A DNA stretch of 64,000 nt from Bathynomus jamesi (taxonomy: Eukaryota > Arthropoda > Malacostraca > Isopoda > Cirolanidae), in contig JAJOZX010001074.1 of the NCBI GenBank assembly GCA_023014485.1, positions 589,001 to 653,000 on the forward strand. Direction: 5' to 3'. The notes below the pieces were generated by a model. That model worked only from the letters and a program-made list of their open reading frames with translations, searched no databases and had not been told where the DNA came from. Position numbers and translations under genes: made by a program. Below, piece after piece: positions 9,945-19,891 of the stretch (position 1 is the first letter of the stretch; the number at the start of each line of letters is the position of its first letter).

Positions 9945-12299
9945 CAATGTTTACATTCATCAGCGCTGCCCATGGCCAACTCACGCACCATCTCCCGCGC
10001 TCGCTCTCACTCACTGTGTCGAGCGTGGCAGCCTTCTTGATTGTATACCTGTACTTCCCAGCATTCCTGCCAGTGCTTTTACATTCATCAATGATTACTT
10101 GTGGTTACGTGTGCCCTACCACGCAATCGTAACTCTTCTGTGCATTGTGTGGAGTGATTGTTTTAAGTGTTGAAAGTGTGGTGAAGTGAATACAACTGTA
10201 CTGTAGTGATGTCTTCCAAGCATGGTGCTGAGTCCAGTGGTGCTAGTGGTAGTAAGCCAAAGTGTGTGAGGAAGAGCTTATCCTTGGAAGTGAAATTAGA
10301 CATTGTGAAGCGTCATGAGCAAGGTCAAGGTGCAAATTACATCGCACATGTTCTCAGCCTGCCTCAGTCAACTGTGTCGACTGTGATCAAGTCTGCTGCT
10401 ACCATCAAGGCAGCAGGGAAGAGCATGACATCCTTGACTGCTATGAGGGTGACTCATACATGTGAGCCTGCAATGGAGCAAATGGAGAGTCTTCTCCAGT
10501 TATGGATTGAAGATCAGATCCGCTGCCGGATGCCCCTGTCCACTGCCCTGGTTACCAACAAGGCCCTTGCATTGTGGGAGGATGTAAGGAAAGAAATGGG
10601 CCTAGAGGAGAGTGAAGGATCGTCATTCAAGGCAAGTAAGGGGTGGTTTGAGCGCTTCAAGGCTCGTGCAGGTCTCTATAGACTCCAACTGTCTGGTGAG
10701 GCTGCGAGTGCAGACCAGCCTGCTGCCAATGCATTTCTCAATATCTTCAAGTAGCACATCGAAGAAGGTTACACTAGCAAGCAGGTGCTGAATTTTGATG
10801 AGACTGGCCTATTTTGGAAAAGAATGTCTTCCAAAACCTTCATCACCAAGGAGGAGAAGACAGCATCTGGCTTTAAAGCTGCTAAGGATCACCTCACCTT
10901 GCTGCTCAGTGGCAATGCAGAAGGAGACCTGAAGCTGAAGCCTCTCCTTGTATACCATTCTGAAAACCCCAAAGCACTCAAGGGCTTCATCAAGGAGCAA
11001 CTTCCCATCATTTGGAGGTCCAATCCCAAGGCCTGACTGACAACCTCACTGTACCAGAGTTACGTGGCAGGCTACCTCTCCCCTGCCCTCTGAGACTATG
11101 CTTCCACCAACAACCTGGCCAACTGCTTCCTACTGTTGGTGGACATTGCCCCTAGCCATCCCACAGGCATGGAGGACTGGGTAGACATCAAGGTGGTGTT
11201 TTTGCCTCCAAACACCATGGCGCTCATCCAGCCCATGGATCAGGGGGTAATAGCAATGTTTAAGGCTTATTACCAGTGATGCACCATGCAGCAGCTCCTC
11301 CAAGCTATTGATACGCCAAATAAGCCTTCCATCAAGGATTTCTGGTATCAACATAACATCAAGAAAGCCATTGACAATATTGGTGAGGCATGGAAGGAGG
11401 TGAAGCAGTCTACCATGAACGTGGTGTGGAGGAAGATCTGGCCAGTGTGTGTTCATGATTTTACGGGCTTCCCCTCTATGGCAGATGTTTGCAAGGACAT
11501 CGTGCGACTGTCACACGAGGCTGGCTTTGAGGAGGTTGATGAGGATGACATAGAAGAGCTGCTGGAGAGCCACAGTGAGACCCTGAGCAATGAGGACTTG
11601 ATGGCTATTGAGCAAGAATGGGCACATCAGGAAACGCAAGCTGAAGAGGAGGAGACACCACAGAGTGCTTGATGTCAAGACACTTCAAGGGATCTTCAGT
11701 TTCTTCGACCAAGGCATTGCTCTGTTAAAGGAAAGTGACCCCAACCCTCGAAGGAGTGGAAATGCGGTGCACCTCATTGAGCAGGGTCTTCGCTGCTACC
11801 AAGAAATGTATGCAGCAAAGAAGGCAGCAGCCAGGCAAACAACAATCTCGTTTCTTCAAGCCAAGGCCATCAACAAGCTCCCCTCCACCAAGCCAGTCCT
11901 CACCAGCCCACTCTACCTCTTGAGGATGACGAGTGAGGGCAGTGGGGTACCTACTGTCCTCCAGCCTCAGGGGGGCACACATCATATGACACATGATAAT
12001 GACTCGGACTGGACAAGACCAGAATTGGTAAGTAAAAAATTTTGCCTTTTTTTAATACACTTTATTTGTTTATTTTCTTTATAAAAATATTTTCATTTAT
12101 ATTTCTTTTAATACAGTATGCGAGTGTATTTTTCATTATAAAAATGCTTTTGTGGTGGTGATACAGGGTAATTATAATTATGTATTAGGGTTGGACAAGT
12201 CCTAGAACGTATCTCTATTGAACCCATGTTATAATGGGCTTGCTGTACAATCAGTTTTCCAGGAATGTATCCTGATCTTATAGTAAGGGAGTCCTGTAT
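9945..12299 (+). mobile_element. Tigger/pogo-type DNA transposon, left end not identified
   Basis: A leader of about 250 bp precedes a degenerate jerky/CENP-B-like transposase. The likely right terminus, read on the minus strand from about 12299, is CAGGACTCCCTTACTATAAG flanked by TA, like pogo-group termini. The matching left terminus is not visible near 9.9 kb, so the 5' end is approximate. Confidence 0.6.
10206..12015 (+). pseudogene. Tigger/jerky-like (CENP-B type) transposase pseudogene
   Basis: The N-terminal CENP-B-type helix-turn-helix is clear (KSLSLEVKLDIVKRHEQGQG, then LPQSTVSTVIKS). A second DNA-binding region follows (MEQMESLLQLWIEDQI to GWFERFKARAGL). The catalytic domain begins with NFDETGLFWKRM (first Asp) and continues through a relic of the second (LLLVDIAPSHP) to VVFLPPNTMALIQPMDQGVI (third Asp). 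A C-terminal tail contains DVKTLQGIFSFFDQGIALLK. In-frame stops lie near 10752, 11035, 11091 and 11278, and the tail needs a frame change near 11640. The protein is inactive. Order and length match Tigger transposases. Confidence 0.85.
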
Positions 12300-12438
12300 A
12301 TATATCGACTATTTGGTGAATATTTCCTATTTTTGGTAATTCTGGCTACTTCTGCATAATTCAATTTATCCTGTTTTACAATTAAATCATTTTTAGTAAT
12401 TGTTGGTTTGTTCAGTTCAGTTCTTTTTGTGATGAAGT

Positions 12439-12655
12439 ATGACGTATCAGGTTTGTATATTTGACTTTGAAGATGTGATCTGCCATATTGCCCTTGATGA
12501 AGACAAGAGTTTAGACCTTTTTTTCAATCACGGAATAATTAAGACATCCATGACCTGCCCTAAATGCAATAGTACTTGTATTTTAAGAAAAGACCAGAAG
12601 GTCTTTAGGTGCCATAAAAAAATCCTAAAAATAAACGTGAGTATCATTTCAGTGT
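12439..12655 (+). pseudogene. Merlin (ISXO2-like) transposase N-terminal fragment, left copy
   Basis: Encodes MTYQVCIFDFEDVICHIALD, then a zinc-ribbon pair, CPKCNSTC and later FRCHKK. This is the N-terminal domain layout of ISXO2/IS1016-related (Merlin) transposases. It stops after about 70 codons with no catalytic domain attached. Its mirror copy lies at 13130-13309. Confidence 0.6.
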
Positions 12656-12705
12656 TTCAATAGGTAATTATTCATTTTTTGACCCAGTCTCTTTTTATAA
12701 TGAGA

Positions 12706-12872
12706 GCAAACGTTTCTGGTCAATTTTGAGGTGTTCTGCACGAATCTGCCATCCGTTTCCTGTGCAAATGCGTAGTTTTTGAGATATTGTCATCTTGAAA
12801 ACTACGCATTTTGCACAGGAAATGGATGGCAGTTTCGTACAAAACACCTCAAAATTAACCAGAAAAGTTTGC
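12706..12872. repeat. Palindromic MITE, copy 1
   Basis: Arms of about 80 bp close on a few bases near 12789. The core TGTGCAAATGCGTAGTTTTTGAGAT faces its reverse complement across the centre (core motif ATGCGTAGTTTT / AAAACTACGCAT). A second copy of the same palindrome lies at 15275-15436. Confidence 0.85.
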
Positions 12873-13129
12873 ACTCGTCATTTTCGTTTAAACTAATGAA
12901 TTTAAACAAAAATATCATGACTTAACCTAACCAATCATCAAGGGCATACAGTTGACCTAACTGGTGTAACATACTGAACTGTCCGCAAAACATTAGGACC
13001 AATCAATTTGTGATGCGTGATCTTTACGGGGCCTCCGTCCCCATACCCCCGAGACCTAAATTATACAAATGATAATGTAATACTATGTGCCAACCTTGCA
13101 TGGGTAGTCCGCTAAATTTCGCGTGCCCT

Positions 13130-13309
13130 TAAACTGAAATGAGACACGGTTATTTTTACAATTTTTTTATGGCACCTAAAGACCTTCTGGTCTTTTGTTA
13201 AAATACAAGCACTATTGCATTTAGAGCAGGTCACGGATATCTTAATTATTCTATGATTGAAAAAAAGGTCTAAACTCTTGTCTTCATCGAGGGCAATATG
13301 GCGGATCAC
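13130..13309 (-). pseudogene. Merlin transposase N-terminal fragment, inverted copy
   Basis: Reads IRHIALDEDKSLDLFFNH, then CSKCNSAC and FRCHKK, differing from the plus-strand copy at a handful of residues. It forms the right arm of the 1.2-kb palindrome. Confidence 0.6.
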
Positions 13310-13683
13310 GTCTTAAAAATCAAATATACATAACTGACACATCATACTTCGTCACAAAAAAAAAAAAACTGAACAGACGAAAAATTGCTAAAAATGATTT
13401 ACTTGTAAAACAGGACAAATTGAATTACGAAGTAGCCAGAATCACCAAATATAAGAAATATTCACCAAATACTCGATATATATATATTTTGAAAAAACCT
13501 AAAAATAGGAAATATATTTTAATAAAAAAATATTTTATACAAATTTGCACAAGATAATATAGGCTATATATTTTCTTATGCAGTTTTGATTGGTTATTCA
13601 ATATATATTGCTGTTATAGCTGGGTGTGACTGGGTCAAAAAACAAATAAGAACCTTTCAATCTTTAAGGGCACGTGGCTAGAG

Positions 13684-14215
13684 CATTGTAACTTTTTGCC
13701 GAATAAAAACCTCCATTTCATAAATGTTTATTTGCGTAAATTTTTTTCACAAAGTTATGCACAAACATTTCTAAAATTAGGCAGTAAGAGCGTTGTTAAT
13801 TGGAAGTCATACTGTGATGAAGTTTGTAAAAAATGGATGGATAATAAACAAATAATTGGTGGGCCTGGCGTGATTGTGGAAATTGATGAATAGCATTTTG
13901 GCCATTCCAAATATGATCATAGGCAGAAAATTCAGGGATTATGGGTATTCAGTGGCATTGAGCGTGAGTCTAAGGCTAAATTTTTTATCCTTGTGGAAGA
14001 CAGAATGGCACAGACCCTTTTGCCAGTGATCCAGAAAAATATTAAACTGGGTTCAATCATTATTAGCAACTGTTGGCGTGGCTATGATCGTATCAGTGAG
14101 CTTGGTTACACGCATAAACAAGTTAACCAGTGAAAATTTTGTGGATCCCCACGACAATAGTATCCACACACACAAAACATTGAATGCCTGTGGAAGGACA
14201 TGAAATCATGAGTTT
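13684..14215 (+). pseudogene. Merlin (ISXO2-like) transposase catalytic fragment
   Basis: Covers most of the DDE domain: VVNWKSYCDEVCKKW, GGPGVIVEIDE (first acidic residue) followed by a stop and HFGHSKYDHRQ. Then come LWVFSGIERESKAKFFILVE, RMAQTLLPVIQKNIKLGSII and NCWRGYD, where the second catalytic Asp is replaced by Asn. After a frame change it ends IECLWKDMK. TAG near 13891 and further stops after HKQVNQ make it inactive. It lacks an adjacent zinc ribbon, which is found instead in the neighbouring palindrome. Confidence 0.75.
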
Positions 14216-14268
14216 TACGTACTGGGAATGGTAATTGTGTGTTTTAAGTAACTCAGTCATTTTACACA

Positions 14269-14446
14269 CCAAAATACATTTTTCTAGTAGTATTTGATGT
14301 GATTTGTTCAAATATGACCTCCATTTCCGTTGGAAATGAGATCCAACAAAGTTATAGTACTTTGAAGTTTGGCTCATTTTCAAGGGAAATGGAAGTCAAA
14401 ATCTAAGTAAAACACATCAAATATTACTAGGAAAATGTATTTTGGT
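14269..14446. repeat. Palindromic MITE with ~77-bp arms
   Basis: ACCAAAATACATTTTTCTAG at the left faces its reverse complement at 14427-14446. The arms continue through TATTTGATGTG and CCATTTCC on both sides, with about 25 bp in the centre. It is unrelated by eye to the palindrome at 12706 and 15275. Confidence 0.75.
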
Positions 14447-14453
14447 ATTAATT

Positions 14454-14516
14454 AACCTAACCTTACCTAGCCTAACCCTGGCTAAACTAGCCTAACCCTG
14501 GCTAAACTAGCCTAAG
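14454..14516. repeat. Short CCTAACC-type tandem tract
   Basis: Two direct copies of CCTAACCCTGGCTAAACTAG follow AACCTAACCTTACCTAG. This is a local tandem duplication, not a telomere array. Confidence 0.7.
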
Positions 14517-14813
14517 AATAACATTTGGCGAAAGACGAACGTTATCGAACCAGGTTTGTTTGAATTGAGACACAGTAAATCCACAAGGCCAGCGTCTTTT
14601 ATTTTTCGCAATTTTCGAATACGTGTTGCACTTAAATCTATGGCGAGATTCTACTAACGAGCACTCATTTCCGCACAATTCGCACTTACGGGTCGATGGT
14701 AAAATATTGTGTTTTGTAAATATTTCTATTGCTCGGGAGTCATTAGAATGCACTTCGTATATTAAATCCTCAAAATAATATTCGCACCGTTCATATGTCA
14801 TCTCCACAAACAT
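14502..14813 (-). pseudogene. Second, divergent Merlin N-terminal fragment
   Basis: Encodes MTYERCEYYFEDLIYEVHSN, then a zinc-ribbon pair CELCGNEC and FKCN, then RRWPCGFTVSQFKQTWFDN. This is the zinc ribbon plus the start of the next helix of an ISXO2-like transposase. It is clearly diverged from the 12.4-kb copies, so at least two Merlin lineages have left debris here. No catalytic domain follows. Confidence 0.55.
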
Positions 14814-14814
14814 C

Positions 14815-15233
14815 TAACAAAAAATAACAGAAGTAGACTAGCAACTTAAAAGGCCTAAGAACTTAAAAAATCTAGCTCATATATCATGTTCTCATGACGT
14901 CACCAATCAAAATATTGGAAGGGCGAGAAAAAAAATGCAAAAATGTCATAATATTCAAATGTACATAATTTGTTAAGTATGCATCTGCGAGCATAGTGAC
15001 TTATATGAAAATGATGAGAAAATTATGCTTTAATATTTTATAATTATATTTGCTTTTGATATTCTGAGTGCGATAAAACTCTCATTAACCCTGGGAACAA
15101 ACACCCTCATTACCAGAAATATTTTGCATGGTACTTGTTCCTAGCAGAACATACCGACGAGTCCACAAAATTGCATCACTTCCTGACTGCAATTGCAGAA
15201 CTCTACCCTCCGCAATAAGGTAAGGTATTGTGT
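14815..15233. other. No gene recognised
   Basis: AT-rich sequence between Merlin debris and the second palindromic MITE. No coding frame or repeat structure is visible. Confidence 0.4.
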
Positions 15234-15485
15234 AAAGATCACGCATCACAAACTGATCAGTCCTAATGACGAGTGCAAACTTTTCTGGTTAATTTTGAGG
15301 TTTTGTACAAAACTGCCATCCGTTTCCTGTGCAAATGCGTAGTTTTCGAGATGACGATATCTCGAAAACTACGCATTTGCACAGGAAACGGATGACAGAT
15401 TCGTGCAAAACACCTCAAAATTGACTAGAAAAGTTTCTTCTCATCATAAAAACTGACTGGGTATAAAAACGAATAATTACCCTAT
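15234..15485. repeat. Palindromic MITE, copy 2, with inverted flanks shared with 12661-13026
   Basis: The palindrome 15275-15436 has about 33-bp perfect inner arms around GACGAT (GCGTAGTTTTCGAGAT against ATCTCGAAAACTACGC). Its flanks, GTAAAGATCACGCATCACAA before and GACTGGGTATAAAAACGAAT after, occur in inverted form beside copy 1 (12990-13026 and 12661-12690). The two copies therefore look like opposite ends of one former element spanning about 2.8 kb. Confidence 0.7.
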
Positions 15486-15780
15486 AATAATACCCCCCAC
15501 GTCCTTATCACCTAACACTAGGCTTAGGGGTGTGTTTAGTTATTTTACTGTGGTCTTACTACATCCTAAATAGGCCTACATTTTGTACCACTTTTGACAT
15601 TTATAAATAATTGTTTTATTTAACTACAGAATAATTCAAACAAGTCCAGAAATACCCTTTCAATTCGTGGACTCGCAAACCCAAAACATATAAATTACAT
15701 CTTTATCTTTCCAATATCAGGCATCGAAATAAAAGGTTATTTATAACAAGAACTTGGCCCACTTTTGGGCTAGCTTTTAA
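15486..15780. other. No gene recognised
   Basis: No coding frame or repeat recognised between the Merlin cluster and the LINE 3' end. Confidence 0.4.
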
Positions 15781-15925
15781 TTCTTCTTCTTTTTTTGTTT
15801 TTTTCTGTTTAAGGTGCTTCAACCCTACTGGATTATTGACACGTTCTTCTTCTTCTGATGGTGATCATATGATGATGATGAAATGTCGGAGGCCTAAGCC
15901 TTTTCAACGGCGCCTCCTGATGTCT

Positions 15926-16095
15926 TCATCCTCTGTGTTGTGCTCTAACCATTTGATATCGTATTTTCCAGAATTTATATATTATTTGTTTTTTGTGGTC
16001 TATATTTTCCTTCCCAAAGATAAACCCCCCAATAATCTCCTCTTTTTCTGCCTTAAACGGCTGTTGTAATTCGATGGCTTTTACTCTCTCCTCCA
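15926..16095 (-). pseudogene. LINE ORF2, C-terminal segment
   Basis: Directly after the hAT target duplication the LINE frame continues RVKAIELQQPFKAEKEEIIG, then YKFWKIRYQMVRAQHRG and a TGA at 15928-15926. Upstream, across the hAT insertion, the frame ends CPMCAYEKEDLEYFLLDCSA, a Cys-rich motif common near LINE ORF2 C-termini. The fit places the hAT insertion in the last ~60 codons of ORF2. Confidence 0.75.
16088..16095. repeat. hAT target-site duplication, left copy
   Basis: CTCTCCTC immediately before the terminal CAGTGGCGG. An identical copy is at 19884-19891. Confidence 0.95.
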
Positions 16096-16273
16096 GTGGC
16101 GGTCCTAGCTTACATGACGCCCTGGGCGAACCTCACCTTCAGCGCCCCCCCCCCCTGTTCGCCAACACACACACATTCGAATCCCCCCAAAATAAAGGAC
16201 AGACATAACTCTTTCACAAAATAACTTTTTATTGGACTAATTGTTGGAACTTCAGAACCAAAACAAAGACTCA

Positions 16274-16521
16274 AATTTCTGAATTTTACAAATCCTTCAT
16301 CACGTAAATAGAATAACTCACTTAAGAGAATGTAATTATGATACTATGAACAGGAAAAATACAAATTAAATTGCACAACTGCCATAAATAAACTAGAGAA
16401 TCAAATTTCTAAATTGTACAAATGCTCTATCACATAAATAGAATAAGACACTTAAGAGAGGGTAATTATTATGCTACACTTTGAACAAGAAACAAAATAA
16501 ATTGCACCACAGCACAACTGC
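16274..16521. repeat. Two ~120-bp direct repeats in the hAT 3' flank
   Basis: The stretch from CAAATTTCTGAATTTTACAA (16274) to GCACAACTGCC recurs, diverged, from CAAATTTCTAAATTGTACAA (16399) to the next GCACAACTGCC. This is a tandem duplication just downstream of the transposase stop. Confidence 0.75.
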
Positions 16522-16524
16522 CAC

Positions 16525-19489
16525 CTAAAGCCTGACTCTTCTTACCTTCCTTGATGCAAAGTCATGAATTAAATCATCATATGAAATCTGCTCAGCAATT
16601 GTATGATTTATACTGATGATGGCCAGACCGGTAAGGCGTTCCTGTGACATAGTTGACCTCAGGTAGGATTTGATGAGCTTCAGCTTTGAAAAGCTCCTCT
16701 CTGCTTCAGCAACAGTGACTGGAAGAGTAAGACCAATTCTGAGAGCAGTCCACAAATTTGGATATATTTCAGAGAGCTCCCTTTCATGGATAAATGTCAG
16801 CAGTTCAAGCAAGGATATGGTCTTTGATGGCAAGTCAGGCAAGTTCTTCAGCTCCTGTGCAAGCTCTCTGCCATCCAAGTCAGATTGTCCCTTAAAGTGT
16901 AGTGTAGTACTAAGGTTCACACATTGTTCTGTCAGCTCCTCAAATGTGAGATTTTGGAAATGTGTCAGCACTCCAAACTTCTCTCCCACAATTTCCAACG
17001 TGGAAAATCTTTCCTGAATGGCTGATGTTGCAGCATCAACCACTGCATTGAAAAATGTCACCTCCAGCTTCTTCAAAGCATCAATCAAGGGCTCATCAGA
17101 TGCTTCATAGGAGAAGTGCCGCTTTGTGGACCTCAGCCGTTTTTGTTTTAACACAGCCTCCACATTCATTTGTTCACAGATATCTGTGGCTGCCATTTGT
17201 GCAGCCACAAAACCTGTTGCCCTGTAATTGCGGAGACCTCTCTCTGTTTTTTTTAGGAGATTTACTGCAACATCAACGTGCATGCTAGGAGACTGCATCT
17301 GCTTGCTCACATGCTGAATTTGGCACAACAGGTCATGCCACACCACTGAACAAATGGCGAAGCGGTATGACCCAACCTCCTCTGACAGAGATTGAGCCTC
17401 GACCTTTATTACAGAGTCTTTGGTGTGGTCCCTCACCTCGATCAGTGCATCTCTCACTGCAGCTGCCTGATATCTCAGGGGCTCCACACTCTTGATCTTG
17501 CTTTCCCACCTTGTATCAGACCACATCTTCAATGTGATGTTCACATGTTTTTTCAAAATGGCCCATCGTTGTGTGGAGGCTGAAAACAAGTTGTAAAGCT
17601 TCTGCAAGATGCCAAAGTAACTTGTGGCATCAATAGATCCCTTAGCAGCATCGGCCACAAGCAAATTCAGAGAATGAGCCCCACATGGAACAAACAGAGC
17701 TCTGGGATTAATTTCTAGGAGCCTGGATTGAACACCCTTGTTTTTTCCCCTCATGTTGGCCCCGTTGCCGTATGATTGTCCTCTACAGTCCATGAAAGGA
17801 ACTTTTAGCTCCTCCAGTCTCTTCAGAATCAGAGATGCCAAATGTTGACCAGTGGACTCCTCTGCCTCCAAAAACCCCATGAAATGTTCCTTTATATGGG
17901 GCTTCCCCTCCAGTGACACAACCCGAATCACAACTGACAACTGTTCAGTGTGGCTGATATCTGGAGTGCAATCTAGAATTATTGAAAAAAACTTTGATTG
18001 TTTGATGTCGCTCACCATTGCTGAAATGGTCTTGCTGCTCGACAAATCAATGAGTTCGTTTTGTATGTAGTGGCCGAGGTAGCTGGTGTGACTGGAGGTC
18101 CCTTTTTAGACACGGTTAATGTGCTCTTGCATTATAGGATCAAATTGTGCCATCAGTTCAACTTCTTTCAGAAAATTGCCATTTGATGGTGAGAACAATT
18201 TTTCTGTATGTCCCCTTAGTGCCAAATTCCTAACTGCCAGAGAATGCACAATAGCAGTGAGACGTGTCAGCACCGCTCTCCATCTCAACTTCTCAGCCTC
18301 CAGAAGTGCCATCTCCTGCTTGTCAATGGTCTCCCCCTTTCTCATCCTCACTGCCAGTTCTTTCCAGATTTTCATAGAATTTAGGTGTTCTGAACTGTTG
18401 TCATGTGATGTGAGCAATGAGCTTGCATGCTTCCAGTCCGAGAGTCCCAAACTTGTTAAATTTATTTTCCTCTTGGAAAATAATGTACAACAGAAACAGA
18501 AAAGGCTGTTGTTTTTTAAGGAATAGACCAACCAACTTCTGGTTATATTTTCCCCACTAACCAATGACTTCCTGAAGTATTGATGGTGGAAACTTCTTCC
18601 GTCACTGTCGTTTCTAGGGAATACAAAGTCAGATGGTACTTGACTTGGTCCCCTGGAAACCAGTTGTGTCCGAATTCTCTCAGTCAGAACTGAAGGCCAG
18701 TTAGCAGGGTCGGTGGACAGAGACTCATCCTCAGGAGGCGATTCTGCTCCAGGCATTTCTAATAGAAAGAACAAGAGCATTACTCATTAGTATACACACC
18801 TAAGTTAGATAACACATTATTCACAGCACTTTGTTATGGTGGTGGTGTTATGGAATTATGGTGGTGAAACACCACACATACCCAGTAACCCAGACCCAGT
18901 GATAATAACATTATAATTTATAACTGTTTGCAAAATGCTTTGCAGGGATGCACACACATACACATACACACACACGCACACACTCACAGACATATGTGCA
19001 CACAAACTCACCTGAAGAGTCCTGCCGGGGAGAAGTAGAAGCAAATGGGTCTTCATCCTCAGGATCAGACTGCATTTGTGGAGACATATGTGAGGCTGAG
19101 GAGGTAGATGGCTCCTCAGTCTCAATAATGGCAGAAGTAGACGGCTTCTCATCCTGGCTAGTGCCCCTGCAAATAGTAAAATAGAACATAACAGACCAAT
19201 GCATGAATAGGCTAGTACAATTAATTTAACATGTTATTAAGCACAATTTATTAAACTTTTAGAATAGGAAACAAATGAATAATACAACCTCCTTGGTTAA
19301 TGGCTAATTATATACATAATAGTACACTTCAAATGACTCAGAAAGCTATATCACAAAATAGCAGTGCAATATAGCAGTGAAGAGTAGATGACATAGCTCT
19401 ATACCTTTATCTTTTGCTCGTTTCTCCTCTTCTTCTTTCCTCTTTTTTCTAAACTGAGCACCTGATAGCTTTGACCTCTTCTTATCCAT
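16525..19489 (-). pseudogene. hAT (Zaphod/Tip100-like) transposase with a single in-frame stop
   Basis: Three exons are likely: exon 1 19489-19405 (MDKKRSKLSGAQFRKKRK), exon 2 19166-19012 (Ser/Glu-rich, ends TTCAG|GTGAGT) and exon 3 from 18758 (TCTATTAG|AAATGCC). The exon 2/3 phase fits. The exon 1/2 junction is one base out of phase as I read it. Exon 3 encodes a TTF-type zinc finger (FPRNDSDGRSFHHQYF to LFCFCCTLF), then RNLALRGH. An RNase-H core follows (LDCTPDISHTEQ, CRGQSYGNGANMRG, CGAHSLNLL). The C-terminus is the hAT dimerisation block (LPVTVAEAERSFSKLKLIKS). One TAA (18108-18106) separates INRV from KGTSSHTSYLGHYIQ in the same frame, so a single mutation disables it. It could supply the group with a nearly complete reference. 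Confidence 0.85.
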
Positions 19490-19883
19490 TTGCGGTTATT
19501 TGACAGACCTTAGTGGCTTAGTGTGAAGATTCGTTCTGTAATAAATAATATACATTTCACTATTTAACCAAACCCAGAAAAATAACATTACATATGTTAA
19601 AGTATGGGCCTTTATTCCCAATAATATTAATCTGGAAGCATTTTGCATTGTTTAGGTCTTTTATGGGAAGGTTTATGGAAAATGCAATAGATGGTTTTTT
19701 ATTAATAAAAATATATTTATTGATCTTTTATTATTTATTTTATTTTATTTTTTATTTTTATTTATTTCTTTATTTATTTATTCTTATTTTTATTTTTATT
19801 TTTTTTGCAGGCGCTCATGCCGCCCCTCCACAAATGCCGCCCTGTGCGGCTGCCCATATTGCCCATATGAGGAACCGCCACTG

Positions 19884-19891
19884 CTCTCCTC
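19884..19891. repeat. hAT target-site duplication, right copy
   Basis: CTCTCCTC, identical to 16088-16095. As GAGGAGAG on the minus strand it encodes part of the LINE frame. Confidence 0.95.

Larger units (their letters stand above)
12299..13482. repeat. ~1.2-kb palindrome of two Merlin N-terminal fragments
   Basis: The left arm 12299-12655 and the right arm 13130-13482 are reverse complements at roughly 85-90 percent by eye. Each encodes the same Zn-ribbon domain (plus strand 12439-12655; minus strand 13309-13130). Between the arms sits a separate shorter palindrome (12706-12872). The region beside it matches 15234-15272 in inverted orientation. Confidence 0.8.
16096..19883 (-). mobile_element. 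Zaphod/Tip100-type hAT transposon, complete (hAT copy 1)
   Basis: Begins CAGTGGCGGTCCTAGC and ends GGAACCGCCACTG, whose reverse complement is CAGTGGCGGTTCC. It is flanked by a perfect 8-bp duplication, CTCTCCTC. The transposase is on the minus strand. The element is 3.8 kb, a normal length for this group, and sits inside the LINE. A (CA)n tract lies at 18945-18995 within an intron. Confidence 0.95.

Noticed and set aside
15836..16208. Short plus-strand frames near the LINE 3' end
   Set aside because: They are complements of the LINE tail and cross the hAT boundary.
18945..18995. (CA)n microsatellite as a functional site
   Set aside because: Simple repeat inside a hAT intron with no sign of function.
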